64,000 nt of DNA from an uncultured Collinsella sp. (GTDB lineage: Bacteria; Actinomycetota; Coriobacteriia; Coriobacteriales; Coriobacteriaceae). The stretch covers positions 12,422 to 76,421 of the forward strand of contig UQHK01000011.1 of the NCBI GenBank assembly GCA_900540855.1, written 5' to 3'. Below are positions 59,845-64,000 of the stretch, one piece after another. Position 1 is the stretch's first letter, and each line of letters starts with the position of its first letter. The position numbers and the translations under genes are program-made. The notes under the pieces were generated by a model, which saw only the letters and a list, made by a program, of their open reading frames with translations, made no database searches and had not been told where the DNA came from.

Positions 59845-61482
59845 ATGCAACATATCGATCGGATTATCCGCTCCAAGAACGTCTTTACCGCGCAAGACGG
59901 CATCGATACCGCCCGCGAGCTGGCGATTGCCATCGCAGGCGACCGTATCGTCGCAGTCGGTGCGCCCGATGACGTGATTGCCGCCGCGCCTGCCGCCACG
60001 CCGGTTATCGACTACGGCGAGCAGTTTGTCTGCCCAGGTTTCCATGACGCTCATCTGCACTTCTTCCATACCTCGGTCGGCTCCTCGCCGTACATGCTCA
60101 TGGATATGGGCACGTCCGAGGCGGCGCTGGTGCAACACGCGCTCGAGTTTTCCCAGGACCTGCCCGACGACGCTTGGGTTGTGACTCAGGGCTGGCGCGA
60201 CTACCGTTGGGACCCGCCCGAGCATCCTACCAAGGCGTCGCTCGATGCGGCATTCCCCGATCGCCCCTGCGTTATGTATTCGGGCGACGGCCATACGCTG
60301 TGGCTCAACAGCCGCGCACTCGAGGCACTCGGCGTCACGCGCGACAGCGAGCCGCCAGCGGGCGGTGGCTACGACAAGGACGCAAGCGGCGAGCTCACGG
60401 GCATTGCTCACGAGGCGGCTGCCATGCAGCTGCTACCGCGCTGCCTTGAGTGGCTGGGGGAGGATCGCATTGCAAGCGCTTACGCCGATCAAATGAGGCG
60501 TATGGCCGAGCAGGGCATCACCTCGATATGCGATATGTCGCTCATGCCCATGCCGGGCTGCGATTTTATCCGCGACGATGTCTACGGCAAGCTACAGGCA
60601 GCCGGCAAGCTGGGCATCCGAGCCCATCTGTTCCCCACGTTGCTGGATGACCAATCGCGCTTAGAAGAACTGCAGACCCGCTACGCGAACAACGCGCTGC
60701 TCTCGGCGCCTGGTTTTAAGCAGTTCTTCGACGGCGTCTCGAGCGAGCACACGGCATATCTCACCGAGCCCTATACCAATCCGCGCTTCCCGGGCGATCA
60801 AGGTCGCCTGACGGTTCCTGCCGAGCGCATGCGTAAGCTGGTTCTGGCGGCTGCGGAGCGCGGCCACACTGTGCGTATCCACGTCATCGGCGACGGTGCG
60901 ATTCATGCCGCGCTGGATATCTTCGAGGAGGCCGCCGACCTGTACGGCCTGCCCCAGCACGGCCATAACACACTCGAGCATCTGGAGAACCTCCTGCCCG
61001 AGGACATCGACCGCCTGCGCAAGCTCAACGTGGTCGCCTCGAGCCAGCCCTGCCACATCACGCTCGATCCGGGTGGCCCAGAGCGCGACCTTGGCCTGGA
61101 GCGAAGCCGAATCATGTGGCCGTTCGCAACCTATAAGCAGCGCGGCATCCGCCAAGCCTTCGGTACTGACAGCCCTATCACGTCCGTTACCAGCATGAAC
61201 GTGCTCTACACGGCTATCACCCGCCAAGACCCCCGCAGCCACTGGCCCGAGGGCGGCTGGTTGCCGAGCGAGCGTATCGACGCGGCAACGGCCCTGCGCA
61301 ACTATACGCTTGGCAGTGCGTACGCAGCGGGCGACGAGCAAAACCTCGGCAGTCTGGAGCCCGGCAAGTACGCCGATCTGGTAGTCCTGGACCAAAACCC
61401 ACTCACCATCGACCCCCAAGAACTCCAAGCCACCAAAGTCCAAGCCACCTACCTAGCCGGCAACCTGATCTACGAGCGCTAG
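59845..61482 (+). CDS. YtcJ-like amidohydrolase
   Basis: 545-aa metal-dependent amidohydrolase of the amidohydrolase_3 (YtcJ-like) group. It starts with IIRSKNVFTAQDG, followed by the metal motif GFHDAHLHFF, VIGDGAIHAAL, HNTLEHLENL (His), and the terminal Asp of AFGTDSPITSV; the end is PGKYADLVVLDQNPL. Substrate unknown. Three in-frame ATGs (59833, 59839, 59845) are possible; 59845 is chosen for its distance from GGGGA. The frame is open far upstream, which reflects the high GC content only. Confidence 0.9.
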   Translation: MQHIDRIIRSKNVFTAQDGIDTARELAIAIAGDRIVAVGAPDDVIAAAPAATPVIDYGEQFVCPGFHDAHLHFFHTSVGSSPYMLMDMGTSEAALVQHALEFSQDLPDDAWVVTQGWRDYRWDPPEHPTKASLDAAFPDRPCVMYSGDGHTLWLNSRALEALGVTRDSEPPAGGGYDKDASGELTGIAHEAAAMQLLPRCLEWLGEDRIASAYADQMRRMAEQGITSICDMSLMPMPGCDFIRDDVYGKLQAAGKLGIRAHLFPTLLDDQSRLEELQTRYANNALLSAPGFKQFFDGVSSEHTAYLTEPYTNPRFPGDQGRLTVPAERMRKLVLAAAERGHTVRIHVIGDGAIHAALDIFEEAADLYGLPQHGHNTLEHLENLLPEDIDRLRKLNVVASSQPCHITLDPGGPERDLGLERSRIMWPFATYKQRGIRQAFGTDSPITSVTSMNVLYTAITRQDPRSHWPEGGWLPSERIDAATALRNYTLGSAYAAGDEQNLGSLEPGKYADLVVLDQNPLTIDPQELQATKVQATYLAGNLIYER

Positions 61483-61499
61483 CCCCATACCCCACCCAT

Positions 61500-61528
61500 A
61501 AGGGGCGCGTTTCTGCAACGTGCCCCTT
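61500..61528 (+). terminator. Terminator of the YtcJ-like gene
   Basis: AAGGGGCGCGT pairs with ACGTGCCCCTT (one G-T pair), loop of 7, followed by TCTTG. Confidence 0.75.
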
Positions 61529-61569
61529 TCTTGTTCGCACCATCTGCATCGCCATTTTGCTGCACTGAC

Positions 61570-61656
61570 TTTTCTGAATGCCGGGCCCGAATTAGTTAAC
61601 CTGCCTCCGGAGCCACACGGGAGGCATCGCTAAGTTATCCCCCGGCATTCAGAAAA
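61570..61656. repeat. Inverted repeat TTTTCTGAATGCCGGG upstream of groES
   Basis: Perfect 16-bp arms (61570-61585 and 61641-61656) with an inner pair GCCTCC/GGAGGC and TTAG/CTAA. Ends 137 bases before groES. Palindromic-repeat type rather than a known heat-shock operator. Confidence 0.7.
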
Positions 61657-61793
61657 TCTAAGTGCCAAAAAATAAGATTTTTTGACTCCGTGTTGTATAA
61701 CCCGCCATTCGTGGGTACCATTCAACGCGTACGCAAACAAAAAGGGTTAATTCGCGCGGCATAACCGCGCGGCCCAAAAAGGAGGAAACAAGC

Positions 61794-62087
61794 ATGTCGT
61801 CTTTGAAGCCGCTTGCAGATCGTGTTCTGGTCAAGCCCGACGAGGCCGAGCAGAAGACCGCTTCTGGTCTGTATATCGCCAGCAACGCCCAGGAGAAGCC
61901 GCAGCGCGGCACCATCGTTGCCGTTGGCGCCGGCAAGGTCAACGACAAGGGTGAGCGCATCCCCATGGACGTCAAGGTCGGTGACGTTGTCATCTACGGT
62001 AAGTTCGGTGGCAACGAGGTCAAGGTCGACGGCGAGAAGTATCTGCTGATGCGCGCCGACGACATCTACGCTGTTGTCGAGGCCTAG
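61794..62087 (+). CDS. groES: Co-chaperonin GroES
   Basis: 97-aa cap of the GroEL chaperonin. PLADRVLVKPDEAEQKTASG at the start, the mobile loop TASGLYIASNAQEKPQRG and the roof-forming VGDVVIYGKFGGNEV with KYLLMRADDIYAVVEA at the end are standard. AAAAAGGAGG precedes the ATG. GroEL follows after 96 bases. No CIRCE (TTAGCACTC-N9-GAGTGCTAA) is present in the 140-base upstream interval. Confidence 0.97.
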   Translation: MSSLKPLADRVLVKPDEAEQKTASGLYIASNAQEKPQRGTIVAVGAGKVNDKGERIPMDVKVGDVVIYGKFGGNEVKVDGEKYLLMRADDIYAVVEA

Positions 62088-62183
62088 TCTCGTCAGAATC
62101 TCTGATTCGTCTTTGAACGCGCCCGCCGCATAGGACTCGGAAGCGGCGACGCGAGTCACGTTTCTTTTGGAGGATTACCTACC

Positions 62184-63821
62184 ATGGCAAAGAACATTAC
62201 GTTCAACACCGATGCCCGCGCTAAGCTCGCCAAGGGTGTCAACACTCTGGCCGACGCCGTTACCGTCACCATGGGCCCCAAGGGCCGCTACGTTGCGCTG
62301 CAGCGCACGTTCGGTGCTCCGACCATCACCAACGACGGCGTTTCTGTCGCCAAGGAGATCGAGCTCGAGGACAACATCGAGAACATGGGCGCTCAGCTGG
62401 TGAAGGAGGTCGCCACCAAGACCAACGACACCGTGGGTGACGGCACCACCACCGCAACCCTGCTCGCTCAAGCCATCGTCAACGACGGTCTGCGCAACGT
62501 CGCCGCTGGCGCCAACCCGCTGGCCATCCGTCGCGGCATCGACAAGGCCGTCAACGCCGCCGTCGCCGAGATGAAGAAGCAGGCCAAGCCGGTCGAGACC
62601 AAGGAGCAGATTGCTTCCGTCGGTACCATCTCCGCCGGTGACCCCGAGGTCGGCGAGAAGATCGCCGAGGCCATGGAGGTCGTGGGCAAGGACGGCGTCA
62701 TCACCGTCGAGGATTCCCAGACGTTCGACATCACCATCGACACCGTCGAGGGCATGCAGTTCGACAAGGGCTATGTCTCCGCTTACTTCGTCACGGATAA
62801 CGACCGCATGGAGGCCGTGATGAAGGATCCGTACATCCTCATCACCGACCAGAAGATCTCCAGCGTCCAGGACATCATGCCTGTTCTCGAGGCTGTCCAG
62901 CGCGCTGGCCGTGGCCTGCTCATCATCGCTGAGGACATCGATGGCGAGGCTCTGCCGACCCTCGTCCTCAACAAGATCCGTGGCGCCCTCAACGTCTGCG
63001 CCGTCAAGGCCCCGGGCTACGGCGATCGCCGCAAGCGCATCCTGGAGGACATCGCCGTCCTCACCGGTGGCCAGGCTGCTCTGGACGAGCTGGGCGTGAA
63101 GGTCGCTGACATCACCGCCGATATGCTCGGTACCGCTAAGTCCGTCACCATCTCCAAGGACAACACCGTCGTCGTCGGCGGCGCTGGCTCCAAGGAGGCC
63201 ATCGACGCCCGCATCGCTCAGATCAAGGGCGAGATGGAGAACACCACCTCTGACTTCGACCGTGAAAAGCTCCAGGAGCGCCTGGCCAAGCTCTCCGGTG
63301 GCGTTGCCGTCATCAAGGTCGGCGCTGCTACCGAGTCCGAGCTCAAGGAGATCAAGCATCGCGTCGAGGACGCTCTGCAGGCTACGCGCGCTGCTGTCGA
63401 GGAGGGCATTGTCGCCGGTGGCGGCGTCGCCTTCATGGACGCTGCTCCTGCACTCGACGCCGTTGAGCTTGACGACCCTGAGGAGAAGATCGGTGTCGAC
63501 ATCGTCAAGAAGGCTCTGACTGCTCCGGTCGCTACCATCGCCAAGAACGCTGGTTTTGAGGGCGCTGTCGTGGTCGACAAGGTTGCCGAGCTGCCCGCCG
63601 GCCAGGGTCTCAACTCTGCCAACGGCGAGTGGGGCGACATGATCGAGATGGGCGTCCTCGACCCCGTCAAGGTCAGCCGCGTCACCCTGCAGAACGCTGC
63701 TTCTGTCGCCAGCCTGATTCTCATCACCGAGGCCACCGTCTCCGATGTGCCCAAGAACACTCAGCTTGAGGACGCTATCGCTGCTGCTACCGCTGGTCAG
63801 CAGGGCGGCGGTATGTACTAA
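62184..63821 (+). CDS. groEL: Chaperonin GroEL
   Basis: 545-aa chaperonin. Nucleotide site: TMGPKGRYV, GDGTTTATLLAQAI (Asp at the catalytic D87 position) and the C-terminal VAGGGVAFMDAAPALD. The end is GQQGGGMY, shorter than the GGM repeats of many GroELs. TTTTGGAGGATTACC precedes the ATG. It forms an operon with groES and is followed by a strong terminator at 63898. Confidence 0.98.
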   Translation: MAKNITFNTDARAKLAKGVNTLADAVTVTMGPKGRYVALQRTFGAPTITNDGVSVAKEIELEDNIENMGAQLVKEVATKTNDTVGDGTTTATLLAQAIVNDGLRNVAAGANPLAIRRGIDKAVNAAVAEMKKQAKPVETKEQIASVGTISAGDPEVGEKIAEAMEVVGKDGVITVEDSQTFDITIDTVEGMQFDKGYVSAYFVTDNDRMEAVMKDPYILITDQKISSVQDIMPVLEAVQRAGRGLLIIAEDIDGEALPTLVLNKIRGALNVCAVKAPGYGDRRKRILEDIAVLTGGQAALDELGVKVADITADMLGTAKSVTISKDNTVVVGGAGSKEAIDARIAQIKGEMENTTSDFDREKLQERLAKLSGGVAVIKVGAATESELKEIKHRVEDALQATRAAVEEGIVAGGGVAFMDAAPALDAVELDDPEEKIGVDIVKKALTAPVATIAKNAGFEGAVVVDKVAELPAGQGLNSANGEWGDMIEMGVLDPVKVSRVTLQNAASVASLILITEATVSDVPKNTQLEDAIAAATAGQQGGGMY

Positions 63822-63897
63822 GGCCGACAAGGTCTAGAACTCCCACCGGGAATCCGGGGGCGTGACGGGGGCTTCTCTCCGGAACGTCCTCGGACAT

Positions 63898-63942
63898 GCA
63901 AAGAGGCTCCGCATCGCGCTTCGCGCTGCGGAGCCTCTTTGC
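63898..63942 (+). terminator. Terminator of the groES-groEL operon
   Basis: Perfect 16-bp stem GCAAAGAGGCTCCGCA and complement, with an additional GCGC-TT-GCGC inner hairpin. It also lies 12 bases past the stop of the partial gene on the other strand, so it may serve both. Confidence 0.8.
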
Positions 63943-63954
63943 GTCCTGACGCTC

Positions 63955-64000
63955 CTATTTGGCAAGGTGTTTTTTAGAATCCATTTTGCGCTCGGCCTCG
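63955..64000 (-). CDS. C-terminal end of an unidentified gene
   Basis: Minus-strand frame open to the window edge, ending EAERKMDSKKHLAK-stop at 63955. Too short to identify. Convergent to groEL, sharing the terminator at 63898-63942. Confidence 0.45.
   Translation of the reverse strand, partial: EAERKMDSKKHLAK

Noticed and set aside
61657..61793. Possible CIRCE heat-shock operator upstream of groES
   Set aside because: No sequence close to TTAGCACTC-N9-GAGTGCTAA was found.

Overview
This 64 kb window is bacterial chromosomal DNA with high-GC, densely packed genes on both strands. Gene content (choloylglycine-hydrolase-like Ntn enzyme, giant acyl-CoA dehydratase activase-like protein, AmaP/DUF2273/Asp23 cell-envelope cluster, several putative membrane proteins), frequent GTG/TTG starts and abundant GGGACAGG-type palindromic repeats suggest an anaerobic gut Coriobacteriia member, most likely Collinsella. 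That assignment is an inference from family content. No rRNA, tRNA, CRISPR array or transposase gene was seen.

Layout. 1-12 kb: end of an FtsX-type permease, a membrane-bound XRE regulator between two related inverted repeats, a 6-phosphofructokinase, a membrane-anchored Ntn amidase, an M18 aminopeptidase, a D-2-hydroxyacid dehydrogenase, a SEC-C methionine aminopeptidase, a radical SAM protein and an alpha/beta hydrolase. 12-18 kb: a degenerate-GGDEF/receiver/HD-GYP protein with a separate HPt protein; a DUF2975/XRE pair; then RiPP locus A, a 42-aa six-cysteine peptide with an attenuator and a three-gene ABC exporter. 18-32 kb: a glutamine amidotransferase, a polar amino-acid ABC operon, a DXS-like enzyme lacking key glyceraldehyde-3-phosphate residues, an HD protein, a CmpB-like protein, amtB-glnK, a TetR/MFS pair with clear operators and a HAD phosphatase. 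31.8-32.2 kb: a candidate type I toxin-antitoxin locus. 32-38 kb: TetR plus a 1593-aa activase-like protein.

37.9-43.0 kb is the most interesting part: an AT-rich island flanked by about 320 bp of diverged direct repeat of the 3' end of the 1593-aa gene. It holds a divergent LysR regulator, two small Cys-rich precursor genes (56 aa and 54 aa), a radical SAM/SPASM maturase, an ABC exporter and a degenerate CPBP-type membrane protein. The two island precursors and the locus A peptide share an N-terminal pattern M-x-[WY]-I-x-(K)-P. The two loci may therefore belong to one RiPP system split over 24 kb, with locus A borrowing the island maturase.

43-64 kb is mostly housekeeping: DUF389 and OPT membrane proteins, coaX, dCMP deaminase, NifU-like protein, lgt, a large DUF6020-like membrane protein, a YebC-family protein, the AmaP-DUF2273-Asp23 cluster, YitT, a zinc-ribbon membrane protein, an M20 amidohydrolase divergent from a YtcJ-like amidohydrolase, and groES-groEL. 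Throughout, palindromes of several related REP-like families lie at gene ends, often beside or instead of ordinary terminators.
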